NCBI GenBank assembly: GCA_022799035.1
Contig: JAAWNQ010000008.1
Coordinates: 1-64,000, forward strand
Reading direction: 5' to 3'
Length of the DNA stretch: 64,000 nt
Source of the DNA: Oscillospiraceae bacterium
Lineage (GTDB): Bacteria > Bacillota > Clostridia > Oscillospirales > Oscillospiraceae
Position 1 is the first letter of the stretch. Each line of letters starts with the position of its first letter. The notes under the pieces were generated by a model that was not told where the DNA came from, ran no database searches, and saw only the letters and a program-made list of their open reading frames with translations. This document shows, piece after piece, positions 31,547 through 41,051 of this stretch. The position numbers and the translations under genes are program-made.

Positions 31547-32986
31547 ATGCGTCTGCATGAATTGCTGGAGGGCCTGGATGTTCAGAGCCCTATCCCGGAG
31601 GACAGGGAGATCCAGGGGATCTCTTATGATACCAGGACCATACGGCCCGGGGAGATCTATGTGGCTCTCCGGGGCTATAAGACCGACGGACACAGGTATA
31701 TTTCAGAGGCCCAGTCCAAAGGTGCCGCCGCAGTGGTGGCTGAGGAGGGGGAGGGGGTCATCCAGGTCTCCGACAGCCGCAAGGCCCTGGCCCTTCTCTC
31801 CGCCAACTGGTTCGGCCACCCTGCCCGGGAGCTGGCGGTGGTGGGGGTCACGGGGACCAATGGAAAAACCACTGTGACCACCCTTTTGTGGCGTCTTCTC
31901 CAGCAGGCCCTGGGGACCTCTGTAGGACTGCTGGGCACCAATGAGATCCGGGTGGGGGAGGAGGGATTTCCCGCCCGGCGCACCACCCCGGAAAGTTATG
32001 AGGTCCAATATTGGCTTCGTAAAATGGTGGAGGCCGGATGTACCCATGCGGTGATGGAGGTCTCCTCCCACGCCCTGTGCATGAGCCGGGTGGAGGGGAT
32101 CCAATTCGCGGTGGGGGCCTTCACCAATCTGACCCAGGACCACCTGGATTTCCATAGGACCATGGAGGCTTATGAGGAGGCGAAGGGTCGGCTGTTTCGG
32201 CAGTGTGACGCGGCGGTTCTGAACTGGGATGACCCGGCCGGAAAGCGGTTTGGGGAGATTGTAACATGTGATACAATTTTTTATTCCAAACAGAGCCAAA
32301 AAGAGGGGAAAACCCCTCATTTACAGGTTACAAATTGGAAACACTTTCCCGGGGGCACAGAGTTTCAACTGGAGACCGGGGAGGGGACTTTCCCGGTCCG
32401 TCTGAATATCCCCGGGGACTTCACCGTCTCCAACGCCCTGTGTGTTTTGGGCTGTGCCAAGGCCCTGGGTATCCCTGTGGAAAAGACGGCGGCCCTTCTC
32501 TCCCAAGCCCCCGGCGTAAAGGGGCGTATGGAGGTGGTGCCGCATAAGGGCCCGGGCACAGTGATCATTGACTATGCCCACACCCCCGACGCTCTGAAAA
32601 ACGCCCTTTCCGCCCTCCGGAGCTTTACTTCCGGCCGGCTCATCTGCCTGTTTGGGTGCGGCGGTGACCGGGATCGGGGAAAACGGGCCATCATGGGCGC
32701 GGTGGCGGCGGAGGGGGCGGACCTGTGCGTGGTGACCTCCGACAACCCCAGAAGCGAGGCCCCAGAAGGGATCGTGGAGGATGTGCTCCGGGGGATGGTG
32801 AGGTTTGACAAGGTGAAGATCGTGGAGCCTGACCGGGTCCGAGCCATCCGGCTGGGGCTGTCCCTGCTGAAGGAGGGGGATACCCTGCTGCTGGCGGGAA
32901 AGGGGCATGAGACCTATCAGGAGGTAAAGGGGGAAAAACATCCCCTGGATGAGCGGGAAATCGTTGCCAACGCCCCGGAGTTGTGA
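31547..32986 (+). CDS. murE: UDP-MurNAc-tripeptide synthetase MurE (meso-DAP type)
   Basis: A 479-residue Mur ligase. The ATP loop is VTGTNGKTTVTTLLW, the central domain has MEVSSHALCMSRVEGI, and the C-terminal domain has IDYAHTPDALKNAL. DNPRSE matches the DNPR motif that selects meso-diaminopimelate. It adds the third residue of the peptidoglycan stem. Murein genes murF and murD, usually nearby, do not follow. GGTGAGGTG precedes the ATG. Confidence 0.93.
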   Translation: MRLHELLEGLDVQSPIPEDREIQGISYDTRTIRPGEIYVALRGYKTDGHRYISEAQSKGAAAVVAEEGEGVIQVSDSRKALALLSANWFGHPARELAVVGVTGTNGKTTVTTLLWRLLQQALGTSVGLLGTNEIRVGEEGFPARRTTPESYEVQYWLRKMVEAGCTHAVMEVSSHALCMSRVEGIQFAVGAFTNLTQDHLDFHRTMEAYEEAKGRLFRQCDAAVLNWDDPAGKRFGEIVTCDTIFYSKQSQKEGKTPHLQVTNWKHFPGGTEFQLETGEGTFPVRLNIPGDFTVSNALCVLGCAKALGIPVEKTAALLSQAPGVKGRMEVVPHKGPGTVIIDYAHTPDALKNALSALRSFTSGRLICLFGCGGDRDRGKRAIMGAVAAEGADLCVVTSDNPRSEAPEGIVEDVLRGMVRFDKVKIVEPDRVRAIRLGLSLLKEGDTLLLAGKGHETYQEVKGEKHPLDEREIVANAPEL

Positions 32987-33049
32987 TACAATACCGGACT
33001 GCGGGAAAAATCAGGAAGTCTCAGGACGAAAGAGCTGGAGGACCAAGCT

Positions 33050-34057
33050 ATGACAAGCGGATACAACACCATTCTGGAGATCGTTATCGTGACAGGAGCG
33101 AGCTTTCTTATCACTCTGCTGCTGGGGAGACTGCTGATCCCCATGCTGCGCCGGCTGAAGGCGGGGCAGGCCATCAAGGAGGATGGTCCCACCTGGCATA
33201 TGGCAAAGCAGGGGACCCCCACCATGGGAGGGCTTATGTTCATCATCACCATCGGGGTGATGGTGGCGGCCCTGGGCTTTTCCCATGTGCAGAATGGGAG
33301 CCGGGGAGCTCTCTATGTCTTTGGGTTCGCTTTGGTGTTCGGCGTCATCGGTTTTATCGACGACTATATGAAGGTGGTCCACCACCAGAATACGGGGCTT
33401 ACCGCCGGGTGGAAGTTCCTGCTCCAGCTCTCCGCCGCCATCCTCATGACGGTGTTGCTGCGGTATGAGGGGTATCTGCGGCCCAATCTTTACGTTCCCT
33501 TTACCCGGATCTACATCCCCCTGCCCTGGCCGGTGTACATGGCCTTCGCCGCCTTCGTCATGGTGGGATGTGTGAATGCCGTCAACATCACCGATGGGGT
33601 GGACGGCCTGTCCGCCTCGGTGACCATCCCGGTGGCCGCCTTTTTTACCGCGGTCACCGCCCTGTGGGGACAGGATGAACTGACTGTATTCTCCGCCGCC
33701 CTGCTGGGAGGACTGCTGGCTTACCTGCACTATAACCGTTATCCGGCCAAAGTGTTCATGGGGGACACCGGCTCCCTGTTTATGGGCGGGGCGGTGTGCG
33801 GGCTGGCCTTTGCCACCGACATGCCTCTGATCCTGGTGCTGGTGGGGATCGTCTATATCGCAGAGACCCTCAGCGACATTATCCAGGTGGTCTATTTCAA
33901 GCTGACCCACGGTAAGCGGATCTTCAAGATGGCCCCCCTCCACCACCACTTTGAGATGTGCGGGTGGAAGGAGCGGAAGGTGGTGGCGGTATTTGCCACC
34001 GTGTCGGCCATCTTCTGCGTCATCGCCTTTTTGGGGGTCAGGGGACGGTATCTGTAA
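33050..34057 (+). CDS. mraY: Phospho-MurNAc-pentapeptide translocase MraY
   Basis: A 335-residue polytopic enzyme with about ten TM helices. Motifs are PTMGGLMFI, DDYMKVVH, VNAVNITDGVDGLSA, FMGDTGSL and MAPLHHHFEMCGWKE. It makes lipid I at the cytoplasmic face of the membrane. One inverted-repeat element starts at its stop codon. Confidence 0.95.
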   Translation: MTSGYNTILEIVIVTGASFLITLLLGRLLIPMLRRLKAGQAIKEDGPTWHMAKQGTPTMGGLMFIITIGVMVAALGFSHVQNGSRGALYVFGFALVFGVIGFIDDYMKVVHHQNTGLTAGWKFLLQLSAAILMTVLLRYEGYLRPNLYVPFTRIYIPLPWPVYMAFAAFVMVGCVNAVNITDGVDGLSASVTIPVAAFFTAVTALWGQDELTVFSAALLGGLLAYLHYNRYPAKVFMGDTGSLFMGGAVCGLAFATDMPLILVLVGIVYIAETLSDIIQVVYFKLTHGKRIFKMAPLHHHFEMCGWKERKVVAVFATVSAIFCVIAFLGVRGRYL

Positions 34058-34170
34058 AGTGAAAAATGAAAAGTGAAAGTGAAAAAGCTAAGACCGGCGA
34101 AGATAGAAAGGACATTCTTTATTTTTAGGCTTTGGTGTTTTTTCACTTTTCATTTTTAACTTTTAACTTA
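34057..34170. repeat. Small AT-rich inverted-repeat element, copy A
   Basis: A 114-bp non-coding unit begins at the mraY stop. The left end GTGAAAAATGAAAAGTGAAA is the near reverse complement of the right end CACTTTTCATTTTTAACTT. A GC-richer core has CCGGCGAAGATA and TATTTTTAGG. Two close relatives follow at 35.4 and 36.6 kb. No coding capacity. Confidence 0.8.
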
Positions 34171-34185
34171 TTTTGGGGGGAGACT

Positions 34186-35385
34186 ATGCCGAAGCTAAAG
34201 CGGGACCTTACCATGGAGCAGCAGTTGGCCCGGGGGCCGCTGGATATGCCCTTTTTGATGCTGGTGGTGCTCCTCACCGTCATCGGGGTCATTATGGTGT
34301 TCTCCGCCTCCTATGCCACCGCCCTTAACGAAGGGAGAAAGGCTACCTATTATTTTGCCCGGCAGGCCGCCTTTGCCGTGGCGGGGCTGGGGGCCATGTA
34401 TGTGATCTCCAAGATCAATTACCAGCACTTCCGGTGGATGTCCGTTTTTGTGCTGGGGATCTCGGTGGTATTGTTGATTCTGGTGTTTCCCTTCGGTTAC
34501 GGCAAGGCGGAGGTGGGCGCCCAGCGGTGGATCCGGATGCCGGGCATCGGAAGCCTTCAGCCCTCGGAGGTGGCGAAGGTGGGGGTCATCCTCTACTTTG
34601 CCGCCCGACTGTGCAAACGAAACACGGAGAAAAAGAAACGCTTTGGGGACGCGCCCAAGGAGAGGGCCCTGGCCTTTCTGGACCGGATCGGTTTTCTGGA
34701 GCTGGTGCCCTATATCCTGGTACTGGGAGTGGTGGTGCTGCTGGTGCTGTTGGAGCCCCATATGTCGGGCACCATCCTCATCATTGCGGGGGCCGCCGCC
34801 GTCCTTTTTGCCGCCGGTATCCACTGGGGCTGGTTTGTGGGCGGTGGCGGGTTCATTATGGCCGCCCTGTGGTTCATCATCACCAAGACCCCCTATATGA
34901 CCAAGCGGATCAACCTGTGGAAGGACCCCTGGGCCTACCCCAAGGATGGAGGATATCAGATCATCCAGTCCCTCTACGCCATCGGCTCCGGAGGGCTGTT
35001 CGGGGTGGGCTTCGGCCAGGGAAGGCAGAAGCTGGGGTTCCTGCCTGAGCCGGAGAACGACTTTGTGTTTTCGGTGGTCTGTGAGGAATTGGGACTCATT
35101 GGGGCGGGACTGATCCTGGCCCTCTTTGCCATGCTGGTGCTCCGGGGCTACTGGATCGCCCTCCATGCCCGGGACCGGTTCGGCTCCCTGCTGGTGGTGG
35201 GGATCATCACCCTCCTGGCGGTGCAGGTGTTCCTCAATATCTCGGTGGTCACCAACTTTATGCCCACCACAGGTATCTCCCTGCCCTTCTTCAGCTACGG
35301 GGGCACGGCTCTGATGATCCAGCTTGGCGAGATGGGGATCGTGCTCAGCGTATCAAGGCAGGTACCGGCGCCAAAGCAGGGATGA
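34186..35385 (+). CDS. ftsW: Lipid II-polymerising SEDS protein FtsW
   Basis: A 399-residue SEDS glycosyltransferase with ten TM helices. Motifs are GVIMVFSASYATAL, QRWIRMPGIGSLQPSE, GLFGVGFGQGRQKLGFLPE, ENDFVFSVVCEELGL and PTTGISLPFFSYGG. It polymerises glycan strands at the septum; SpoVE is a close alternative. ATG at 34186 follows GGGGGGAG, just outside repeat copy A. Confidence 0.92.
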   Translation: MPKLKRDLTMEQQLARGPLDMPFLMLVVLLTVIGVIMVFSASYATALNEGRKATYYFARQAAFAVAGLGAMYVISKINYQHFRWMSVFVLGISVVLLILVFPFGYGKAEVGAQRWIRMPGIGSLQPSEVAKVGVILYFAARLCKRNTEKKKRFGDAPKERALAFLDRIGFLELVPYILVLGVVVLLVLLEPHMSGTILIIAGAAAVLFAAGIHWGWFVGGGGFIMAALWFIITKTPYMTKRINLWKDPWAYPKDGGYQIIQSLYAIGSGGLFGVGFGQGRQKLGFLPEPENDFVFSVVCEELGLIGAGLILALFAMLVLRGYWIALHARDRFGSLLVVGIITLLAVQVFLNISVVTNFMPTTGISLPFFSYGGTALMIQLGEMGIVLSVSRQVPAPKQG

Positions 35386-35386
35386 G

Positions 35387-35505
35387 GAAAGTGAAAAATG
35401 AAAAGTGAAAAGTGAAAAAGCGAAAACCGGGGAGGATAAAGAGGACCTGCTATTATTTTTAGGATCTCTGGCTTTTTCACTTTTCATTTTTAACTTTTAA
35501 CTTAA
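35387..35505. repeat. Small AT-rich inverted-repeat element, copy B
   Basis: A 119-bp relative of copy A fills the gap between the ftsW stop and the murG start region. It has the same GTGAAAAATGAAAAGTGAAA left end, an ACCGGGGAGGATAAAGAGG core, TATTTTTAGGATCT, and a CACTTTTCATTTTTAACTTT right end. Confidence 0.8.
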
Positions 35506-35523
35506 ATGTTGGTGGTGTTGAGG

Positions 35524-36636
35524 ATGAACGTGCTGTTTACCTGCGGGGGGACCGCGGGGCATATCAATCCCGCGGTGGCCTTGGCCCGGATGTTTTTGGA
35601 GCGGGAGGAGGGCTGTCAGGTCCTTTTCGTGGGGGCGGACGGAGGGATGGAGACCCGGCTGGTCCCCAAGGAGGGGTTTGAGCTGCGGACGGTGACCATC
35701 ACCAACTTCCGCCGCTCCCTGACCCCCGCCGCCATCGGTCACAATTTGGGGACAGTGGTGAATATGGTAAGGTCCGACCGGCAGGCCAAGGCCATTCTGG
35801 ACGAGTTCAAGCCCGATCTGGTGGTGGGGACCGGGGGATACGCCTCCTTCCCGGTGGTGAAGGCCGCCGCCAAGCGGGGGATCCCCACCGCCGTCCATGA
35901 GTCCAACGCGGTACCCGGACTTACCACCAAGGCTCTCAGCAAGGTCTGTGACGTGGTGATGGTGGGCTTTGCCGAGAGCAGGGAACAGTATGAGGATCCC
36001 TCCAAGGTGGTGGTCACCGGGACACCGGTCCGGGGGGACTTCTTCCGCCGGACTCGGCTGGAGGCCCGGAGGGAGCTGGGGATCGAGGATGACCGGCCCC
36101 TGCTCTTGTCCTACTGGGGAAGCCTTGGGGCGGAGCGGATGAACGGATATATGACCGAGTTTATCGCCCTGGAGAGCCGGGAGGGGGCTCCCTTCCGCCA
36201 CATTCATGGGGCGGGGCGGGATTTCTCCTCCATGACCAGGGACCTTGCCACACGGGGAGGGAGCGCCCAAGGGGTGGAGGTCCGGGAGTATATCTATGAT
36301 ATGCCCCTGGTGATGGCGGCGGCGGACCTGGTGCTGTGCAGGTCCGGAGCGTCCACCGTCTCGGAGTTGGCGGCCATCGCCAAGCCCTCGGTGCTGGTGC
36401 CCTCCCCCAATGTCACCGCCGACCATCAGACCAAGAACGCCCGGATCCTGGCAAACGCCGGGGGGGCGGTGCTGCTGCCCGAGAAGGAGTGCTCCGGAGA
36501 GCGGCTCTACCGGACGGCGGCGGACCTGCTCCACAGCCCGGAGAAGCGTTCGGAGATGGCCAGAAGGCTGTCGGAGCTGGCGATACCGGACGCCAATGAG
36601 AAGATATTTGAGACGCTGAAACGGCTGCTGAAATGA
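35524..36636 (+). CDS. murG: UDP-GlcNAc:lipid I transferase MurG
   Basis: A 370-residue GT-B glycosyltransferase. MNVLFTCGGTAGHINPA holds the donor-side glycine loop; GTGGYASFPVV, HESNAVPGLTTK and CRSGASTVSELAAI are MurG hallmarks. It converts lipid I to lipid II. The ATG at 35524 is favoured over 35506, because GGTGG lies 8 nt upstream and it gives the conserved family start. Confidence 0.94.
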   Translation: MNVLFTCGGTAGHINPAVALARMFLEREEGCQVLFVGADGGMETRLVPKEGFELRTVTITNFRRSLTPAAIGHNLGTVVNMVRSDRQAKAILDEFKPDLVVGTGGYASFPVVKAAAKRGIPTAVHESNAVPGLTTKALSKVCDVVMVGFAESREQYEDPSKVVVTGTPVRGDFFRRTRLEARRELGIEDDRPLLLSYWGSLGAERMNGYMTEFIALESREGAPFRHIHGAGRDFSSMTRDLATRGGSAQGVEVREYIYDMPLVMAAADLVLCRSGASTVSELAAIAKPSVLVPSPNVTADHQTKNARILANAGGAVLLPEKECSGERLYRTAADLLHSPEKRSEMARRLSELAIPDANEKIFETLKRLLK

Positions 36637-36743
36637 GTGAAAAGTTAAAAATGAAAAAGCCAGGACCGGCGAAAATAAAAAGGACAGTCTCTATTTTTAG
36701 GATCTTTCGCTTTTTCACTTTTCACTTTTAATTTTTCACTTAA
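36635..36743. repeat. Small AT-rich inverted-repeat element, copy C
   Basis: The third unit, about 109 bp, again begins at a stop codon (murG). The left end is GTGAAAAGTTAAAAATGAAA, the core CCGGCGAAAATAAAAAGGAC and CTATTTTTAGGATCT, and the right end CTTTTTCACTTTTCACTTTT. Confidence 0.8.
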
Positions 36744-36807
36744 TTTGACCCTTTCCCTCCCTTGCGCATAGGATGACCCGTAGGAAATCCGACAGGGAGG
36801 GCAAGAT

Positions 36808-38070
36808 ATGAGCGTTTTCAGGATCCAGGGCGGGCAGAGGCTGTCCGGCTCTGTTGCGGTGCAGGGGGCCAAGAACAGCGTCCTGCCCATATTGGCGGCA
36901 ACCGTTCTGGCTCGGGGGGAGTGCGTTCTGCGAAACTGTCCCCCCCTCACCGACGTGGAATATACGCTGGATATCCTCCGGCATATGGGCTGCGGGGTGA
37001 AGCGGGAGGGGGGAACGGTGTGGGTGGACGCCTCTGTCCCTACAGACTGCGTTATTCCCGATGAACTGATGCGGGAGATGCGCTCTTCGGTGATCTTTTT
37101 GGGGCCGGTGCTGGGCCGGATGGGACGGGCGGAACTGACCTATCCCGGCGGCTGTGAATTGGGACCCCGGCCCATCGACCTCCATCTGGCTGCCCTGCGG
37201 ACCCTGGGGGCGGAGATCGAGGAGAGAAACGGAAGGCTGATCTGCCAAGGGGAGCTGACGGGGGGGAGCATTACCCTGTCCCTGGCCAGCGTGGGGGCCA
37301 CCGAGAACGCCATGCTGGCCGCGGTGGCGGCGAAGGGGACCACCACCATCACCAACGCGGCCCGGGAGCCGGAGATCGTGGAGCTTCAGGAATTTCTGCG
37401 GACCCTGGGGGCTGACGTCCGGGGGGCGGGGAGCTCGGTGATCGTTATTGAGGGGGGAAAGCCCCTTCACGGCGGGGAGCACACCATCCGGCCGGACAGG
37501 ATCGTGGCGGCTACATATCTTTCGGCGGTGGCCTGCGCCGGAGGGGAGGGGGAGCTGCTGGGGGTGGACTGGCGGCAGCTTTCCACGGTGACGGCGGCCC
37601 TGGTGGAGGCGGGATGCCAGGTGGAGAGCGGCAGCGACTCCATCCACATCGCCGTTCAGGAGCCTCTGGGGGCGGTGCGGCCCCTGCGGACCGCCCCCTA
37701 TCCCGGGTTCCCCACCGACGCCCAGGCGGTGGTAATGGCGGCTTTGTGCAAGGCACAGGGGGCCACGGTTTTTGTGGAGAATATGTTTGAAAGCCGGTAT
37801 CGCCATGTGGATGAGATCTCCCGGATGGGGGCGGATATCCGGGTGGAGGGCCGGGTGGCGGTGGTCTGTGGGGTACCCCGGCTGTTTGGCGCGCGGGTCC
37901 AGGCCACCGATCTGCGGGGCGGAGCGGCCCTGGTGGTGGCTGGACTTGGGGCGGAGGGGGAGACGGTGGTCTCCGGGACCCGCCACATCCGGCGGGGGTA
38001 TGGGGATCTGGCCGGGGACCTGCGGGCCCTGGGAGCAAAAATATGGCTGGAAGAAGAAATTGTCATTTAA
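36808..38070 (+). CDS. murA: UDP-GlcNAc 1-carboxyvinyltransferase MurA
   Basis: A 420-residue EPSP-synthase-like enzyme that starts murein synthesis. VQGAKNSVLPILAATVLA opens it. Active-site Cys116, the fosfomycin target, sits in PGGCELGPRPIDLHL, and IQEPLGAVRPLRTAPYPGFP-like sequence occurs near 290. GGGAGGG precedes the ATG. It follows murG after repeat copy C. Confidence 0.94.
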   Translation: MSVFRIQGGQRLSGSVAVQGAKNSVLPILAATVLARGECVLRNCPPLTDVEYTLDILRHMGCGVKREGGTVWVDASVPTDCVIPDELMREMRSSVIFLGPVLGRMGRAELTYPGGCELGPRPIDLHLAALRTLGAEIEERNGRLICQGELTGGSITLSLASVGATENAMLAAVAAKGTTTITNAAREPEIVELQEFLRTLGADVRGAGSSVIVIEGGKPLHGGEHTIRPDRIVAATYLSAVACAGGEGELLGVDWRQLSTVTAALVEAGCQVESGSDSIHIAVQEPLGAVRPLRTAPYPGFPTDAQAVVMAALCKAQGATVFVENMFESRYRHVDEISRMGADIRVEGRVAVVCGVPRLFGARVQATDLRGGAALVVAGLGAEGETVVSGTRHIRRGYGDLAGDLRALGAKIWLEEEIVI

Positions 38071-38205
38071 TCTTAACTATTTTTTCACCTTCGGGTGGTA
38101 CAATAGCTTTGCTTAGCGACCGCGAAGCGGGAGCTTAGCAAAACTTGTGCCTATGGCGCAATGTCTGAAAGAGGACATGAGAGCTGATACGCAGGAGGCC
38201 GGAGC

Positions 38206-39006
38206 ATGGCGGCGAGGAAGAATCGGAATCGACAGCGGCGGAGAAGGGGACGCTTTGGCTTCCTCTATAAGCTGCTGTCGTTTCTCATCGTCTTTGCCGC
38301 CGTGTTGGCGGGCTGTGTGGTCTTCTTCCGGGTGAACCAGGTGGTGGTGGAGGGAAACAGCCGCTACACCGTCCAGGAGATCATCGACGCCTCCGGGGTG
38401 GAGGTGGGGGACAACCTGTTCCTGGTGAACCGGCCTCAGACGGCGCAGAATATTTTGGGGGCACTGCCCTACGTGGAGAACGCCATCCCCGTTCACCGGC
38501 TGCCCGACACGGTGGAGCTCCACATTACCGAGTGTACCCCCGCCGCCACTTTGGAGTGCGGGGGGAGCTGGTGGCTCATCGACCCCCGGGGGAAGCTGCT
38601 GGAGCAGTTGGGGGATAATGCCGTCAACGAGGTCTGGGGGTATCCCAATGTCATAGGGCTCCACCCCCTGGAGCCCAAGGCGGGAGAGTGGATCTCGGTG
38701 GAGATCGGGGAGCAGGATAAGCTGGAGGGGCTCCGGCAGCTGCTCACCGCCCTGCGGGACAGGGGGCTGGTGGGGGGCGTTACGGGGTTTATCGATCTCA
38801 GCGCCAGCAACGTGATCCATTTCGGCTATGGGGAGAGCCTGACGGTGGCGGTGCCCGCGGCGGGAGATTTTGACCTGCGGGCCTTCTCCCTCAAGCGGGT
38901 GCTGGAGACCTTTGAGCAGCGGGGGGAGGTCATCTCCGGCACCCTGGACCTGACCTACGGGGACGGGGAGGCCCGGCTGCTCACCGAGCGGTGGATGCCG
39001 GAATGA
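38206..39006 (+). CDS. ftsQ: Cell-division protein FtsQ/DivIB
   Basis: A 266-residue bitopic protein. A very basic cytoplasmic tail (RKNRNRQRRRRGRFGF) precedes one TM helix (about 22-42). A POTRA domain (VNQVVVEGNSRYTVQEIID) and the FtsQ beta domain follow, with HRLPDTVELHITE and WWLIDPRGKLLEQL. It scaffolds the divisome. The 135 nt before it contain a CACC-TTCG-GGTG hairpin and a TTTGCTTAGC / GCTTAGCAAA near-inverted repeat, but no gene. No ftsA follows; ftsZ is next. Confidence 0.9.
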   Translation: MAARKNRNRQRRRRGRFGFLYKLLSFLIVFAAVLAGCVVFFRVNQVVVEGNSRYTVQEIIDASGVEVGDNLFLVNRPQTAQNILGALPYVENAIPVHRLPDTVELHITECTPAATLECGGSWWLIDPRGKLLEQLGDNAVNEVWGYPNVIGLHPLEPKAGEWISVEIGEQDKLEGLRQLLTALRDRGLVGGVTGFIDLSASNVIHFGYGESLTVAVPAAGDFDLRAFSLKRVLETFEQRGEVISGTLDLTYGDGEARLLTERWMPE

Positions 39007-39058
39007 GGAGCTGGAGAAAAGAAAGTGGGAAAAGTTTTGAGAAATACGTCCGGAACAC

Positions 39059-39087
39059 TTGACCTGAGGGCAAAAGAAGGATAAAAT
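39059..39087 (+). promoter_or_regulatory. Promoter of ftsZ
   Basis: TTGACC, a 17-nt spacer and TAAAAT, about 94 nt before the ftsZ start, so ftsZ can be expressed apart from the upstream cluster. Confidence 0.7.
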
Positions 39088-39180
39088 AGTACAAGATATA
39101 GAAGTCCCCGGGAGGTCCCGGCACAAAATGGACCGGACCCCGGTGAGATACAAAAGAACCGATACATAGGAGGAACAAAT

Positions 39181-40305
39181 ATGCCGTTTGGATTGGATCC
39201 CGGCCCGGAGGCCGTTGTCAACATCAAAGTCATCGGCGTGGGCGGCGGCGGAAACAATGTCGTCAACCGCATGGTACGTACTGGAGTCAAGGGCGTGGAT
39301 TTTATCGCCGTGAATACGGACAAGCAGGCCCTGAACGTCTCGGGGGCCGGTCAGAAGATCCAGATCGGGGAGAAGCTGACCAGCGGCAAGGGCGCAGGTG
39401 CCGATCCCGAGGTGGGCCGGAAGGCCGCTGAGGAGAACAAGGCTCAGATCGCCAAGGTGCTGGAGGGGACCGATATGGTCTTTATCACCGCCGGTATGGG
39501 CGGCGGTACCGGCACCGGGGCGGCCCCCATTGTGGCGGAGATCGCCAAGGAGGCGGGTATCCTCACCGTGGGCGTGGTCACCAAGCCCTTCAACTTTGAG
39601 GGACGCCGCCGGATGCAGCAGGCCGAGCTGGGCATTGAGGAGCTCAAGAGCAAGGTGGACTCCCTGGTCATCATCCCCAACGAGCGGCTGAAGTTCGCCA
39701 CCGACCAGAAGATCACTTTCGCCAACGCCTTTGAGATCGCCGACGATGTGCTGCGCCAGGCGGTGCAGTCTATCTCCGACCTCATTAAGAACACCGGCTT
39801 CATCAACCTGGACTTTGCCGACGTCACCGCCGTCATGCAGGAGGCGGGCATGGCCCACATGGGCGTGGGCCGGGCCGCGGGCAAGAGCAAGGCGGAGGAG
39901 GCGGCCAAGATGGCCATCTCCAGCCCCCTGCTGGAGACCTCCATCAACGGCGCCCGGGGGGTGCTGGTCAACATTACCGGCTCTATGGATATCGGGCTGG
40001 AGGAGGTGGAGGCCGCCGCCGATATGGTGCGTCAGGCCGCCCATCCCGAGGCTCTCATCATCTTCGGCGCCGCCTTCGACGAGGCTCTGGAGGACGAGAT
40101 GCAGGTCACTGTCATCGCTACCGGCTATGATGAGGAGGCCGCTAAGCTGGGCTCCAACGCCTTCACCAAGGCGGGGGAGAAGGCCGCCGCGGAGGAGAAG
40201 CAGGCTGCCGAGACCGCCGAGGACGAGGAGGCCGAAGAGGACAAGTCCTCCGAGGACGACGACCAGTGGCAGTCCATCTTTAATATCTTTAACCGGGATA
40301 ACTGA
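39181..40305 (+). CDS. ftsZ: Cell-division GTPase FtsZ
   Basis: A 374-residue tubulin homologue. [17 protein letters not shown] opens it, the GTP signature [12 protein letters not shown] follows, with FNFEGRRR and [15 protein letters not shown] (T7 synergy loop). An acidic linker leads to the C-terminal tail [14 protein letters not shown], which normally binds FtsA or SepF. As ftsA is missing here, SepF-type anchoring is likely, or ftsA is elsewhere. AGGAGGAAC precedes the ATG. Confidence 0.97.
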   Translation: MPFGLDPGPEAVVNIKVIGVGGGGNNVVNRMVRTGVKGVDFIAVNTDKQALNVSGAGQKIQIGEKLTSGKGAGADPEVGRKAAEENKAQIAKVLEGTDMVFITAGMGGGTGTGAAPIVAEIAKEAGILTVGVVTKPFNFEGRRRMQQAELGIEELKSKVDSLVIIPNERLKFATDQKITFANAFEIADDVLRQAVQSISDLIKNTGFINLDFADVTAVMQEAGMAHMGVGRAAGKSKAEEAAKMAISSPLLETSINGARGVLVNITGSMDIGLEEVEAAADMVRQAAHPEALIIFGAAFDEALEDEMQVTVIATGYDEEAAKLGSNAFTKAGEKAAAEEKQAAETAEDEEAEEDKSSEDDDQWQSIFNIFNRDN

Positions 40306-40344
40306 GGATAGGAATGGCATTGCCAATCTGATTTTTAGCAAGAT

Positions 40345-40376
40345 AAAGGCGGCAGGAGAGTTTCCTGCCGCCTTTT
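40345..40376 (+). terminator. Terminator of ftsZ
   Basis: AAAGGCGGCAGGA-GAGTT-TCCTGCCGCCTTTT hairpin with trailing T. From here to 40566 I see no gene. Confidence 0.85.
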
Positions 40377-40566
40377 GTTTTATACAAAGCTCTATTCAAA
40401 AAGGGTGATACTTGGACTTGTGAGGAATAGGGCTTCGTATTCCTTTTCTGATTTTCTATCCCCCGGTTTTTGGACCGGATACGTTTCCAGGGGTGGAGGC
40501 GGATTGATCCTGTTGTGGTTGGTGTAGTTGGCTTTGGAATCCCCTCTCTCTACTCCTTTGAGAGAG

Positions 40567-40600
40567 AAAAAGCGGAGTGCCTCAGGCACTCCGCTTTTTA
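40567..40600. terminator. Terminator of the DUF4342 gene
   Basis: AAAAAGCGGAGTGCC-TCA-GGCACTCCGCTTTTT: a strong hairpin with A and T tracts on both sides, usable on either strand. It lies just past the minus-strand stop at 40612. Confidence 0.85.
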
Positions 40601-40611
40601 TAGGGATCGGA

Positions 40612-40872
40612 TCAGATGATGTGGAGCACCTCGCCGTCGTCCTTTACCACGTCGATGTGGCAGTCCATGCCCAGGGTGGTGATGGCGGCCAGAAGCAGGG
40701 CCCAGGGGGCGGCGGCCACGCCGGCCACGATGCCCACGTTTAGGGGGAAGTTCACGATGGTTTCCCCATTCTTGATGACCTGGATCTTGGTGACATTGCC
40801 CTTTTTCACCAGGTCCTTCAGCTTCTCAATGACCTCCTCGGCGAATTTTTTGTCCTTCATATCCTCAACCAT
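40612..40872 (-). CDS. DUF4342 protein
   Basis: An 86-residue protein: charged helix EEVIEKLKDLVKKGNVTKIQ, strand VIKNGETIVNFPLNVGIV, then a hydrophobic hairpin AGVAAAPWALLLAAITTLG and a short tail. It matches DUF4342 but lacks the N-terminal ubiquitin-associated-like domain often present. ATG at 40872 follows GAGGAGGTCC. A weak membrane association is possible. Function unknown. Confidence 0.7.
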   Translation of the reverse strand: MVEDMKDKKFAEEVIEKLKDLVKKGNVTKIQVIKNGETIVNFPLNVGIVAGVAAAPWALLLAAITTLGMDCHIDVVKDDGEVLHII

Positions 40873-41051
40873 GCAAGGGACCTCCTCAAAATTGATGTGG
40901 GTCATTCACCCATCTTTTTATAGTATGTCACGGAAGGGGGGAAAGGTCAATAAAGATTTGATTAAATTTGGAAAAAGTAAAAAAAGAATGGGATGTAGCA
41001 TGTTGCACAAAAATGAAGGATATAATTCATGCATTTCATACAATGAACGGG

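Noticed and set aside
38113-40341. A 742-codon open frame antisense to ftsQ and ftsZ
   Set aside because: It spans two well-defined genes and their intergenic promoter, with no credible domains.
40392-40589. A 65-codon minus-strand frame between ftsZ and the DUF4342 gene
   Set aside because: It crosses a terminator hairpin, lacks a ribosome site and has no conserved features.
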